DNA of 64,000 bases from assembly GCA_963747735.1 (NCBI GenBank), contig CAVVGE010000005.1:310001-374000 (forward strand), read 5' to 3'. This DNA comes from AP-15 sp963747735 (GTDB taxonomy: Bacteria; Pseudomonadota; Alphaproteobacteria; ATCC43930; CGMCC-115725). This document shows positions 25,853-34,819 of this stretch, piece after piece; position 1 is the stretch's first letter, and each line of letters starts with the position of its first letter. The position numbers and the translations under genes were made by a program. Under the pieces are notes generated by a model. The model ran no database searches and was not told the origin of the DNA. It saw only the letters and a list, made by a program, of their open reading frames with translations.

Positions 25853-27265
25853 CTAAGCGGCGCGGGCGGGCCAGACCGGCTGGTGGTGGCCGAGCGGCGC
25901 CGTGGGCCGGGCCCAGAAGGGCGGGGTCTCGGAGAGGCGCACGGTCGGCGCCAGATGGCGCAGCCGGCCGACCGGCGTGTCGCTCTCGATCGACCAGCGC
26001 GCGATTTCGGCCGGGTAGAGCTCCTTTTCCACATCCTTGAGCGCGGCCTCCGGCACCTGGCCGCGATCGACGAGCCACTTGCCGGTCTGCGCCAAGGAAA
26101 TGCGCACGAGCCAGCTGCCGCCCTCGCGCGCACGCCGCGCCAGCGCCACCATCGCGCCAAACGCCATCAGATAGCCGGTCAGGTAATCGATCGCCGAGAC
26201 CGGGTAGAATTGCGGGCCGGGAGCCGCACCGGGGAACAGCTCGCCCTGACGCGTGGTGATGCCGCTCACGGTCTGGACCACGGTGTCAAAGCCGCGGCGC
26301 GGCGCCCACGGCCCCTTATGGCTGAACGCGCACATCGACACGTAGACGAGCCCCGGCCGCAGCTGGGACAGCTCCTCCGGCGACAATCCGCGATTGCCGA
26401 GCGTGCCCGGCCGGTAGCCCTGGGTGAAGACATCGGCCTCGCGCACGAGCCCGCGCAAGGTGTCGAGGTCGCGCGCTTGGCGCAGATCGAGATGCGCCTG
26501 CAATTTGCCATGGCCGGTGTCGTATTCCTGATAACCGATATTCGGCAAATGGGGGGCGGTGATCTTCATCACCTCGGCGCCGTGCTCGGCCAAGGTCCGG
26601 GCCGAGGTCGGGCCGGCCAGCACGCGGGTCAGGTCGAGGACGCGAATGCCGGACAAGGGCCGGTCGCCCTCGGGCAGAGCCTCTTTCGCGCTGTCGCCGA
26701 TCTTGACGATCTCCATCAGCGGCAATGACGCGATCGCCGCCGCCTGCGGGTGGCGCGCCCATTCTGCCATGCTGCGCACCATGCCGCCCGCCCCTTTGGC
26801 GGCGAGGATCGCCTCTTCGAGCTCGAGCGCGTCCCATTTCGCCACCGCCTGGCGCACCGCGTCCTTCTCCTCGGGGACGCCGAGCACGCTCATCGCCGCC
26901 GCGCGGTGGTTCGGGAAATTGGCGTGGACATAGCTCCACCGGCCTCCCTTGGCCGGATAGACGCCCATCACCGGGTTGCGCTCGGTCGAGATCGCCGCAC
27001 CGTCGATGTGCAGGTAATGGCCGCTGCGCAGCGAGGCGACCGCCCGGCGCAGATCGACCGACACCGCCTGGCGCCGCCCGGTGCGCAATTCCCACAGATC
27101 GGCGGCGGCCAATCCGGTGGCGGCGAGCGCCGCCGCCCCCGCAGCGCCGATGCGGAACGGGGTCGGCAACACCGGGTCGGCGCCGCCGGTGATCTCGACC
27201 TCGCGCGCCCGCTCTTCGGGCCACCCGGCGATCGGCAATATCGTGCGCAGCGCGTCATAGGCCAT
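25853..27265 (-). CDS. CaiB/BaiF family (class III) CoA-transferase
   Basis: A 470-residue class III CoA-transferase, which moves CoA between carboxylic acids. The conserved start of the catalytic core is visible at RPLSGIRVLDLTRVLAGPTS near residue 205, with HGAEVMKITAP next. In the standard family this core is at the N terminus; here about 200 residues precede it (MAYDALRTILPIAGWPEERA onward). Such long-N-terminal forms exist in alphaproteobacteria. The later FSHKGPWAPRRGFDTVVQ and YPVSAIDYLTGYLMAFGAM segments are also standard. The catalytic Asp is expected near the DLRQARD region. The partner acids are not known. Confidence 0.87.
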   Translation of the reverse strand: MAYDALRTILPIAGWPEERAREVEITGGADPVLPTPFRIGAAGAAALAATGLAAADLWELRTGRRQAVSVDLRRAVASLRSGHYLHIDGAAISTERNPVMGVYPAKGGRWSYVHANFPNHRAAAMSVLGVPEEKDAVRQAVAKWDALELEEAILAAKGAGGMVRSMAEWARHPQAAAIASLPLMEIVKIGDSAKEALPEGDRPLSGIRVLDLTRVLAGPTSARTLAEHGAEVMKITAPHLPNIGYQEYDTGHGKLQAHLDLRQARDLDTLRGLVREADVFTQGYRPGTLGNRGLSPEELSQLRPGLVYVSMCAFSHKGPWAPRRGFDTVVQTVSGITTRQGELFPGAAPGPQFYPVSAIDYLTGYLMAFGAMVALARRAREGGSWLVRISLAQTGKWLVDRGQVPEAALKDVEKELYPAEIARWSIESDTPVGRLRHLAPTVRLSETPPFWARPTAPLGHHQPVWPARAA

Positions 27266-27366
27266 GACCGGTCCTCTCCCCAGGGTTTGCGTTGTGCGGG
27301 CTGCGCTTGCCAGGGCGCGCCGGATTGCCGGATGATGCCCCGGAACGAGGCCGAAAGGGAACGCCG

Positions 27367-27648
27367 ATGAGCGAGGTCATGATTGTCGTCGATTTCGAGG
27401 TGAAGCCCGAGCACCGCACGGAGTTTCTCGAGCTGATGCGCGCTCACGCGCAGCGCTCGCGCAACGACGACGGTTGCCGGCAATTCGACCTGATGCTGCC
27501 GCATGGCGACGACCGGCACGTTTTCCTGATCGAGAAATGGCGCGACCAGGCGGCGCTCGATGCGCACGCCAAGGGTCCGATGCCGGGCAACACCTACAAG
27601 GACTGGATCGTCGGCCGCAAAGTCGCCCGCGGCGCCCCGGCGGATTAG
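27367..27648 (+). CDS. Antibiotic biosynthesis monooxygenase (ABM) domain protein
   Basis: A single-domain protein of 93 residues. It has the ferredoxin-like ABM fold pattern: VMIVVDFEVKPEHRTEFLEL, then HAQRSRNDDGCRQFDL, and VFLIEKWRDQAALDAHAKGP, the last being the most typical piece of the family. Members include quinol monooxygenase YgiN and heme-degrading proteins; many are of unknown role. The ATG at 27367 follows GGGAACG. It is divergent from the CoA-transferase gene, about 100 bases apart. A REP-like repeat lies downstream. Confidence 0.88.
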   Translation: MSEVMIVVDFEVKPEHRTEFLELMRAHAQRSRNDDGCRQFDLMLPHGDDRHVFLIEKWRDQAALDAHAKGPMPGNTYKDWIVGRKVARGAPAD

Positions 27649-27706
27649 GCCGGTACTTGCCCGCGCATATATGCCGCGGTCACGAAAAGGCGTGCGTCGA
27701 AGCCCG

Positions 27707-27825
27707 GTCATTCCGGGGCTCGGCGCGGCCGAGAGCCCGGAACCCAAGCACACCGACCTGTGATTATCGGACAGGCGCCGTGTTCATAGGTTCCGGGCCT
27801 GCCCCTCCGGGCATCCCGGAATGAC
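27707..27825. repeat. REP-like palindromic repeat of a second family
   Basis: Outer arms GTCATTCCGGG (27707) and CCCGGAATGAC (ends 27825) are inverted; inner arms GCCCGGAACCC and GGTTCCGGGC are also inverted. The layout matches the large palindromic repeats widespread in Rhizobiales genomes. It lies between the ABM gene and the convergent membrane-protein gene. Confidence 0.75.
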
Positions 27826-27874
27826 CCACTTTCAGCGATTGGGGGAAATGGGCGGCGCTGGCCGGATGATTGGC

Positions 27875-28600
27875 TCAGGCCGCACGACGCGGTTCGGCGC
27901 CGTCGTCACGCGCGAGGGCGCGCAATATCGCGACGAGCTCGACATGCGGCGCCGAGCGCGGGTCCGCCAATTCGGCGACCGGATGGGCGTCGGTCAGCCG
28001 GGCCATTCGGGTCAGCAGGCGGATCCGGGCGCGGCGGGTCGATTTCAGCTCGGAGGAGCGGCGCGTAAAGAAGATTTTGAACAATTCGCCATCGCCGACC
28101 AGCTGGTTCAGCTCGCTCGCCGTGACGTAGAGCAGGAACAGCACGAAAACCCATAGCTGCGTCGCGGTGAAGTGCGCCCAGGTGAAGGTGCCGAACAGGT
28201 GACCGAGAAAGCGGCCGCCGCCGATGGCGCCGCCTCCGGTCAGGTAGTGGATAAAGGCTTCGAGCAGGCGCACGACAAAGACGATAACCGTGTAGAGGAT
28301 GGTCTTGAACAGAATCGGATAGGCCAGCGGGGCGCCATCGAAGCGCCGCATAAACGGCATCGTGTCGGCGACGAGCACCGTCTTGCCGACGATCAGCGCT
28401 GCGGTGGTCGCGACCAGGAACCCGGTGTATTCGATCAGATACTCGGCGAGGAACAGCCGCTTGGTGAACAAAACCAGGTTGAAGCCGACTAAGAAAAACA
28501 ATGTCGGTGGGATGACTTCACGCAATTCGTGCAGCAGAAATAGGCCGAGCCTCGACCATCTCCCGGTATTCCGATGATCGGCGGACGCGTAAGCTGCCAC
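27875..28600 (-). CDS. Integral membrane protein of unknown function
   Basis: A 241-residue protein with four likely membrane segments: PPTLFFLVGFNLVLF, YTGFLVATTAALIVGKTV, the TILYTVIVFVVRLLEAFI region and ATQLWVFVLFLLYVTASEL. A cytoplasmic C-terminal tail follows with KIFFTRRSS and Arg-rich sequence. I do not recognise a named family beyond uncharacterised proteobacterial membrane proteins. The start is a GTG at 28600, chosen because a perfect AGGAGG lies five bases upstream (28606-28611); a TTG at 28684 would add 28 residues rich in Arg and Cys that look non-coding. It is divergent from the MscS-type gene. Confidence 0.8.
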   Translation of the reverse strand: MAAYASADHRNTGRWSRLGLFLLHELREVIPPTLFFLVGFNLVLFTKRLFLAEYLIEYTGFLVATTAALIVGKTVLVADTMPFMRRFDGAPLAYPILFKTILYTVIVFVVRLLEAFIHYLTGGGAIGGGRFLGHLFGTFTWAHFTATQLWVFVLFLLYVTASELNQLVGDGELFKIFFTRRSSELKSTRRARIRLLTRMARLTDAHPVAELADPRSAPHVELVAILRALARDDGAEPRRAA

Positions 28601-28827
28601 GAAAGCCTCCTGCCGGGCGCGGCCCCGGCCTATCTCCCGGCAAGGCGTCCCGCACCTCATACGCCGCAGGTCCGCCGGCAACAAGCGTGCCGGGTCACGG
28701 CGCTGTCGCCGGCCAGCGGCCCGCCTCGCGCGTGGGATTGTCGCAACGTCGCGTGAAACGCGCTATCTTGCCGCATCGGCAGGGCGCGCGATCGGGACAT
28801 ACGCGAATGCACCGGGAGGGACTTGCG

Positions 28828-31003
28828 ATGGGCGCTGTCCGGCGATTGGCAGCGATTTCGCTGGCGGTGATCATCCTCTCGATCATGTCGGCGTCCGGCG
28901 CGTCCGCCGCAAAGCCCGTGTCGGGCCAGGGGTCGGCCGCCGCTCAGCAGGAGCCGCCGGCGCAGATTCGCGCGCTGTTGACCTTGCTCGGCGACCCGAC
29001 GGTCCAAAAATGGCTGGAGAAGCAGGGGCTGGCATCGCCCGCCGCCCGGCCGGCGCACGACGCTTCCACGGTTTCGACGTCGCATTATCTGGCCGCACGC
29101 CTCAGCGAGACCCGCGCCCACATCGCCGGTCTCGTTGCCGCGATCCCCGATCTGCCAAACCAGTTTGCGCAAGCCGGCGATCGCATCGCCGGCGAGGTCG
29201 CCGGCCGCGGCCGCTTCCCGATCTCGCGGCTGCTCGCCCTCTTTGTCGGCCTGGGCTTTGGTGTCGAGGCGTTGTATCGCATGGCGACGCAGCGCATCCG
29301 GCGCCGGCTCGACGGGCTGCCGGTGGCGAGCGTCACGGACCGGCTGCGACTGATCGCCGAGCGGTTTCTCTTTGCCGTCGGTCTGGTGGCGGCCTTTGCC
29401 ATCGGCAGCATCGGCGCCTTTCTCGCCTTCGATTGGCCGCCGCTGCTGCGGGAAATCGTCTTCGGCTATCTGCTCGTGTTCGTGGTCGTCCGCATCGCGG
29501 CGGTGGTCAGCCGGCTGCTGCTGTCGCCCCAGCTCGACCGCTTCCGCATCATCCCGATGACCGCGACAGCCGCCCGCTTTTGGTCGCGGCGATTGCGCCT
29601 GTTCGTCGGCTGGTTTGCGTTCGGGTATGTGACGGTCGGGCTCTTACGCACCCTCGGCGTCTCGCTGTCGGGGCGCGAGCTGGTCGCCTATGTGCTCGGG
29701 CTGGGCCTCCTGGCGATCGCCATCGAGGCCGACTGGCGCCGGCCCCTCCCGGCGGATGCCGAGGATCCCGGCGGAGGGCGCCCAGCGCTTCGGCCGCGGC
29801 GCGCAGAACGTGTTGCTGTCGATGGGCTTTGTCGTGCTCTGGCTGCTGTGGGTGGCGCGGATCATGCCGAGCTTCTGGCTCCTGCTGATCATTATCGCCT
29901 TGCCGCTGGCCAGCTCCGTCACCCGGCGCGCAGCCGACCATCTGTTGCGGCCGCCCGGATCGCCGCAGGTCGAGGGCGCGGTCCCCAGCGTCACCGCCAT
30001 ATGCATCGAGCGCGGCATGCGGGCCTTGCTGATCATCGCCGCAGTCGCGGTCCTCGCCTGGGGCTGGGGCATCCCGCTCGACACCTTGACCGGCCAGGAC
30101 ACGATGATCAGCCGCACCGTCCACGGGGTGTTGAGCGCCGTCATCATCTTTCTCGTCGCCGACGTGCTGTGGCAGGCGACCAAGGCGGCGATCGACCGCA
30201 AGCTCGCCGGCGCCGCCGACCCTGGCCTGCCGAACACCGACGAAGCGCGGCGGCGGGCGCGGTTGCGCACCTTGCTGCCGATTTTCCGCAATGTGCTGTT
30301 TGTCGCCGTTATCGTCGTCGCAGCGATGATGGCGCTCTCGGCGATGGGGGTTGAAATCGGCCCGCTGATCGCTGGCCTCGGCGTTCTCGGCGTCGCGATC
30401 GGCTTTGGCGCCCAGTCGCTGGTTCGCGACGTCATCGCCGGCATGTTCTATCTGCTCGACGACGCCTTCCGGGTCGGCGAATACATCCAGAGCGGCAACT
30501 ACAAGGGCACGGTCGAGTCCTTCAGCTTTCGCTCGGTCAGGCTGCGCCATCAGCGCGGCGCGCTCTATACCGTGCCGTTTGCGCTCTTGGGTGCCGTCCA
30601 GAACCAGAGCCGCGACTGGGTCATCGACAAGATGATGGTCGGCATCACCTATGACAGCGATGTCGAGAAGGCCCGCAAGATCATCAAACAGATCGGGATC
30701 GAGCTCGCCAAGGACCCGGAATTCGAGCCCTTGATCATCGAGCCCTTGAAGATGCAGGGGGTCGACGCGCTCGGCGATTTCGCGGTCCAGATCCGGATGA
30801 AGATGATGACCCTGCCGGGCGAGAATTTTGTGATCCGGCGCAAGGCGCTGGCGATGATCAAAAAAGAGTTCACCGCCAACGGCATCAAATTCGCCTTCCC
30901 GACGGTGCAGATCGCCGGCGAGGCCGAGCCGACGCAGCCCGAAGTTATGGCCGCCGTCGCCCAGCGCGGCCTCGAGCTGGCCCAGCCGGCAAAGGTCGCC
31001 TGA
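28828..31003 (+). pseudogene. MscS-type mechanosensitive channel, +1 frameshift
   Basis: Two frames together give a large MscS-family channel of about 724 residues. The start at 28828 has GGGAGG upstream and a signal peptide (ISLAVIILSIMSASGASA). An extended multi-helix N-terminal region follows to about 29760. The second frame then carries GRGAQNVLLSMGFVVLWLLW, the pore helix AIGFGAQSLVRDVIAGMFYL and the beta domain (VESFSFRSVRLRHQRGALYT). The frames join if one G is dropped at about 29770, giving ADAEDPAEGAQRFGRG. As written the first frame runs on to 30354 without a channel domain. Such channels release solutes on osmotic down-shock. Confidence 0.88.
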
Positions 31004-31039
31004 GGGGAACGCGCCCGCTACGACGCACGAAAACGATCT

Positions 31040-31206
31040 TGGTATCGCGACACGATGCAGGCCGATCAGCCGCTCGTTTCCGCCCTACCTCTCGTTCAGC
31101 ATCGGCGCTGCCAATGATCACCCTCGGCGCACCGCTGCAAGGGAAAGTGCGCGGGGTCATCGCCGCCGACATCAAGCTCGATGAGTTCAGCCGGTCTGTC
31201 GAAGCA
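31040..31206 (+). pseudogene. Fragment of a cyclase-type extracellular sensor (Cache-like) domain
   Basis: Pieces in more than one frame line up as WYRDTMQADQPLVSA, PYLSFSIGA, then PMITLGAPLQGKVRGVIAADIK. This order is typical of the periplasmic Cache domain of membrane adenylate/guanylate cyclases. At least two single-base shifts separate the pieces and no membrane segment or cyclase domain follows. It is a decayed relic. The rest of the interval to the next gene shows no coding signal. Confidence 0.55.
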
Positions 31207-31730
31207 ATCGCGTCGGGAGGTCCTTCGGCCGCGGAGCATTTCGGCGCTTCGCCTCCGCGCGGCTGGAACCGTGATTTTTCGCTCGAACGGCACGACGGCA
31301 CGCTTGCGCAGCGGTTTAGCCGCCCGGGCCCCGGCCGGTCCGCTGATTTCTCGATCGTCCCTGGCTTGGAAGAGGCGAGGTGAAGGGTGCCGGCGCTGCT
31401 TTGCGCCGACCGCGCGATAAACTTTTTGTGACCCGTTGGCTTGGGCCGCCAAATCAACGAGACGAGATGCTAATGGTGCGGTCTGAGGCGGCTGACCGAT
31501 GTTGACAGGGTGCCATCGGGCGTGGTTCGCGCTGCACGTGGCGCGACGATCTGCCGACACCGCATAGCATCCAGTTACGGCCGTTCCTGACCATCCCGGT
31601 CGCAGCTCCACATCGGCATCGCTAAGCTGGGGCGGGTGCGAGCCGTTATCGGGGAGATCGACGATGAAGCTCAACCTGGTCGCCGCGACGCGGCACCCGT
31701 ATTGGAGGGAACGCTGAGCGAGGCCAAGCC
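31206..31730. other. Intergenic region at the head of the sulfatase island
   Basis: No supported gene. A 17-codon reading frame at 31664-31717 begins ATGAAGCTCAACCTGGTC, close to the first codons of the small secreted gene at 34391, and has GGGGAG upstream. It may be a fragment of such a gene or a leader peptide. The region presumably holds the promoter of the beta-barrel gene at 31731, but no clear promoter boxes stand out. Confidence 0.4.
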
Positions 31731-32606
31731 ATGAGCGGCGCAACCGCAGACCGGGGACATGCGAAACGCCGACGGCACCGGCGATTTTTGCTGGCCGTGC
31801 TCGCGCGGCTCGCCCCTGCCATAGCGGCGATCGGGGCCGTGGGCCATCCGGCTCGGGCTCAGCAAGCGCCGCCCGTGCTCGCGCCGGCAGCGCCGGCGCC
31901 GGTGCCGAGCGCGCCTCCCGGCGGCCCACAGATATTGGTGACGCCGTTCCTGTTTTTGTCCGGCATCAATACCGCGATCAGCACCGGCTTGCCGCGTGTG
32001 CCGACAGTCGATTCGAGCGTCGGCGCGTTCCAGCTCTTGGGCCACCTCGACGGGATCCCGTTTATGGGCGCAATCGAGATCCGCGACGGGCCGTTCAGCC
32101 TGTTGGGCGATTCCTTCCATGTCCCGGTCGGCACCAACGTCACCACGCGCAACGTATTCTTTGACGGCGGCAACGCGGCGCTGACGGCGAACCAGGGCAC
32201 CGCCGATTTCCTCTACCACTGGCTCGACGAGCCGGTGCAGCAGCTCGACGCCGGCATCGGGTTCCGCGCTTGGTCGTTCAATACAAACCTGACCCTGAAC
32301 GGCCGGATCGCCCCGACGATCAGCATCACCCGCTCGGCGCAGTGGGCCGATCCACTGGTCGCGCTGCGCTATCACCGCGAGTTCGGCAACGGTTTCGGCG
32401 GCACGCTTTACGCCGACCTCGGCGGTTTTGGCGTCGGCGCGCATATCGACTGGCAAATCTTCGGCACGATCGACTATGCGCTGTCGCCGCGGGCGAGCCT
32501 GCGCCTCGGCTATCTGAGCCTGAACTTCAACTACACCGCGGCCGACAGCATCGGCTTCAACGTGCACATGAAGGGACCGATCCTCGCGGCGACGTTTCGC
32601 TTTTGA
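31731..32606 (+). CDS. Outer-membrane beta-barrel-like protein, paralogue A
   Basis: A 291-residue exported protein. The leader has many Arg residues, then RFLLAVLARLAPAIAAIGAV and cleavage near residue 43 (ARA). A Pro/Ala-rich linker (about 45-65) precedes alternating beta strands rich in Gly and aromatic residues. The final strand ends in Phe (GPILAATFRF), the usual signal for BAM-dependent insertion. It is about 45 percent identical by eye to the protein at 42807. Shared segments include VGAFQLLGHLDGIPFMGAIE and VGAHIDWQIFGTIDYAL. It sits directly before a sulfatase gene (next start four bases after its stop). A role in uptake of the sulfatase substrate is an inference. Confidence 0.75.
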   Translation: MSGATADRGHAKRRRHRRFLLAVLARLAPAIAAIGAVGHPARAQQAPPVLAPAAPAPVPSAPPGGPQILVTPFLFLSGINTAISTGLPRVPTVDSSVGAFQLLGHLDGIPFMGAIEIRDGPFSLLGDSFHVPVGTNVTTRNVFFDGGNAALTANQGTADFLYHWLDEPVQQLDAGIGFRAWSFNTNLTLNGRIAPTISITRSAQWADPLVALRYHREFGNGFGGTLYADLGGFGVGAHIDWQIFGTIDYALSPRASLRLGYLSLNFNYTAADSIGFNVHMKGPILAATFRF

Positions 32607-32610
32607 CCGG

Positions 32611-34341
32611 ATGGGACACAATGCGATGAACCGACGCCAATTGTTTACGACGACGGCCGGCGCGGCCTTGGCAACCGCGGTCGGCGGACAACCGGCGCGC
32701 GAGGCGGAGGCGCAGATGGCCGGCCTCATTCCGAGCGCCGCCGCGCAGACCGCGAAGAAGCCCAATATCCTCGTCATCATGGGCGACGATGTCGGCTGGT
32801 TCAATATCGGCGCCTACCACCAGGGGATCATGTCGGGCAAGACGCCGAACCTCGACAAGCTCGCCAGCGAAGGCATGCGCTTCACCGATTATTACGCCGA
32901 GGCGAGCTGCACCGCCGGCCGTGCCAATTTCATCACCGGCGAATTGCCGCTGCGCACCGGCATGACGACGGTCGGGCAGGCAGGTGCCGACGTCGGCCTC
33001 CCGGACCAGGCGGTGACCCTCGCCACCGTGCTGAAACCGCTCGGCTACACGACCGGGCAGTTCGGCAAGAACCATTTGGGCGACCTGAACAAATTCCTTC
33101 CGACAGTGCACGGCTTCGACGAGTTCTTCGGCTATCTCTACCATCTCGACGCGATGTCCGACCCGTACTGGTTCGACTATCCTCAAGACTGGATCGACAA
33201 ATACGGGCCGCGCAACCTCGTTCATTGCTATGCGAGCGACACCGACGACACGACGGTCGAACCGCGCTGGGGCAAGGTCGGCAAGCAGAAAATTGTCGAT
33301 GAGGGATCGCTGGCACCGTTCCCGAACATGAAGGACATGCAGAACTGGCAGGAAGGCCGCAAAGCCAAATACGACATGGAAACCTTCGACGAGGTGCTCG
33401 TCGAGAACAGCAAGCGTTTCATGGACGACGCCAAGAAAGACGGGAAACCGTTTTTCGTCTGGCACAACACAACGCGCATGCACGTCTTCACCTATCTCGC
33501 GCCAAAATATCAAGCGTTGATGAACTACAAGAGCAACTACAACGTCGAAGAAGCCGGCATGGCGCAGCTCGACGATTCGGTCGGCGCCTTGATGCAGCAT
33601 CTCGACGACATCGGCGAGGCCGACAACACGATCGTCATCTTCACGACCGACAATGGTGCAGAGGTCTTTACCTGGCCGGATGGCGGCATGACCCCGTTCC
33701 GCGCGACCAAGGGCACCGTGTTCGAGGGCGGGTTTCGGGTACCCTGCATCGCCCGCTGGCCTGGCAAGATCAAGCCGGGCCGGGTCGAGAACGGCATCTT
33801 CTCCGGTCTCGACTGGCTCCCGACCCTCACCGCCGCGGCCGGCAATCCGAACATCACCCAGCAGCTCTTGGCTGGGGTCAAGCTCGGCGACCGGACCTAC
33901 AAGAACCACCTCGACGGCTACAACCAGCTCGATCTGTTGCTCGGCACCGGGCCGTCGGCGCGCCACGAGCTGTTTTATTTCGGCGGGCCGACTTTGGGGG
34001 CGCTGCGGATCGACGACTTCAAGTTCCAGTTCTACCAGCAGCCCTATGGCTGGCCCGGCGAGAAGGTCACGACCGACATGCCGACGATTGTCAATTTGCG
34101 CCAGGACCCGTTCGAGCGCACTCCGTCGATCCGCAAGGAATCGCTGAACGAAATGGGCGGGGGCTACATGAACGAGTTTTACGCCCGCGAATTCTGGCGT
34201 TTTGTGCTGGTGCAGCAAACGGTGGCGGCGCTGGCCGAGACCGCGGTAAAATATCCGCCGATGCAGGCGCCGGCCTCGTTCAACCTCGAAGCCGTCAAGC
34301 GCCAGGTCCAGGAGGTGATCAGATCACACGAAGGGCAATAA
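32611..34341 (+). CDS. Exported sulfatase (CTAGR-type active site)
   Basis: A 576-residue member of the type I sulfatase/alkaline phosphatase superfamily, which hydrolyses sulfate esters. A Tat-like leader (NRRQLFTTTAGAALATAVGG) precedes the metal site PNILVIMGDD (D59-D60). The residue to be converted to formylglycine is C100 in SCTAGR, with Ala in place of the usual Pro of C-x-P-x-R. The second metal site is FTTDNGAEVFTWPDGGMTPF near 350. It is close to the sulfatase at 49567 in sequence but has an export signal. The start may be 32611 or an ATG at 32626. Maturation needs a formylglycine-generating enzyme, which is not seen in this window. Confidence 0.92.
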   Translation: MGHNAMNRRQLFTTTAGAALATAVGGQPAREAEAQMAGLIPSAAAQTAKKPNILVIMGDDVGWFNIGAYHQGIMSGKTPNLDKLASEGMRFTDYYAEASCTAGRANFITGELPLRTGMTTVGQAGADVGLPDQAVTLATVLKPLGYTTGQFGKNHLGDLNKFLPTVHGFDEFFGYLYHLDAMSDPYWFDYPQDWIDKYGPRNLVHCYASDTDDTTVEPRWGKVGKQKIVDEGSLAPFPNMKDMQNWQEGRKAKYDMETFDEVLVENSKRFMDDAKKDGKPFFVWHNTTRMHVFTYLAPKYQALMNYKSNYNVEEAGMAQLDDSVGALMQHLDDIGEADNTIVIFTTDNGAEVFTWPDGGMTPFRATKGTVFEGGFRVPCIARWPGKIKPGRVENGIFSGLDWLPTLTAAAGNPNITQQLLAGVKLGDRTYKNHLDGYNQLDLLLGTGPSARHELFYFGGPTLGALRIDDFKFQFYQQPYGWPGEKVTTDMPTIVNLRQDPFERTPSIRKESLNEMGGGYMNEFYAREFWRFVLVQQTVAALAETAVKYPPMQAPASFNLEAVKRQVQEVIRSHEGQ

Positions 34342-34390
34342 CCTCGGCGCGAGCGCCGTGGCATTCGGTTCGACCCACCGGAGGAGAAAA

Positions 34391-34768
34391 ATGAAGCTCA
34401 ATCTTCTGTCGAGCGGCGCTGTGATCGTCGCCGGCCTGATAATCGCGGCACCGGTCTGGGCCCAAGGCCCGCCGCCGACGGGGCGGCATTACGGCGGCTT
34501 TTCGGGCAACAACCCCAACCCGGGGTTCGGGCCGATGTCGACCGAAGCCGGCGGCCCTCCCCCCGCTGCGATGGCGCCGCCGGCCGCCCCGGCGCCGCCG
34601 GCATCTCATCACCGCGCACGCCGCCATGCCCGCGCCTCCACCCATGCCAAACCCGCATCCATGGCGGATATGAGCGCCAGTCAGCTGAACCAGCAGGAGC
34701 TCGGCCGGATTCAGGGAGGTGCGGCACCGCCGATGCCGCCGATGCCCGGGATGCAACCGCAGCAGTAA
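34391..34768 (+). CDS. Small secreted Pro/Ala-rich protein
   Basis: A 125-residue exported protein. The signal peptide is MKLNLLSSGAVIVAGLIIAA with cleavage after VWA near residue 24. The mature chain is low in complexity: GNNPNPGFGP, then a Pro/Ala stretch, a His/Arg/Ala-rich part (HHRARRHARASTHAKP) and a Pro/Met-rich end. The start is set by GGAGGAG at 34380-34386. It lies 49 bases after the sulfatase and shares its direction. Proteins of this kind are common near sulfatases but have no known function; a role in the envelope is only a guess. Confidence 0.75.
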   Translation: MKLNLLSSGAVIVAGLIIAAPVWAQGPPPTGRHYGGFSGNNPNPGFGPMSTEAGGPPPAAMAPPAAPAPPASHHRARRHARASTHAKPASMADMSASQLNQQELGRIQGGAAPPMPPMPGMQPQQ

Positions 34769-34819
34769 GATTGTTGCCGCCCGGCTCGGCCACCTGAGCT
34801 CGGCAAAGCGGCCGACGCC

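Noticed and set aside
31664..31717. A 17-codon frame starting MKLNL with GGGGAG upstream
   Set aside because: Too short to support as a gene; recorded as a possible fragment related to the 34391 gene within the intergenic entry.
31096..31929. A 277-codon minus-strand frame at the left of the sulfatase island
   Set aside because: It is Arg/Ala-rich, has no domain or ribosome-binding site and overlaps the beginning of the barrel gene.
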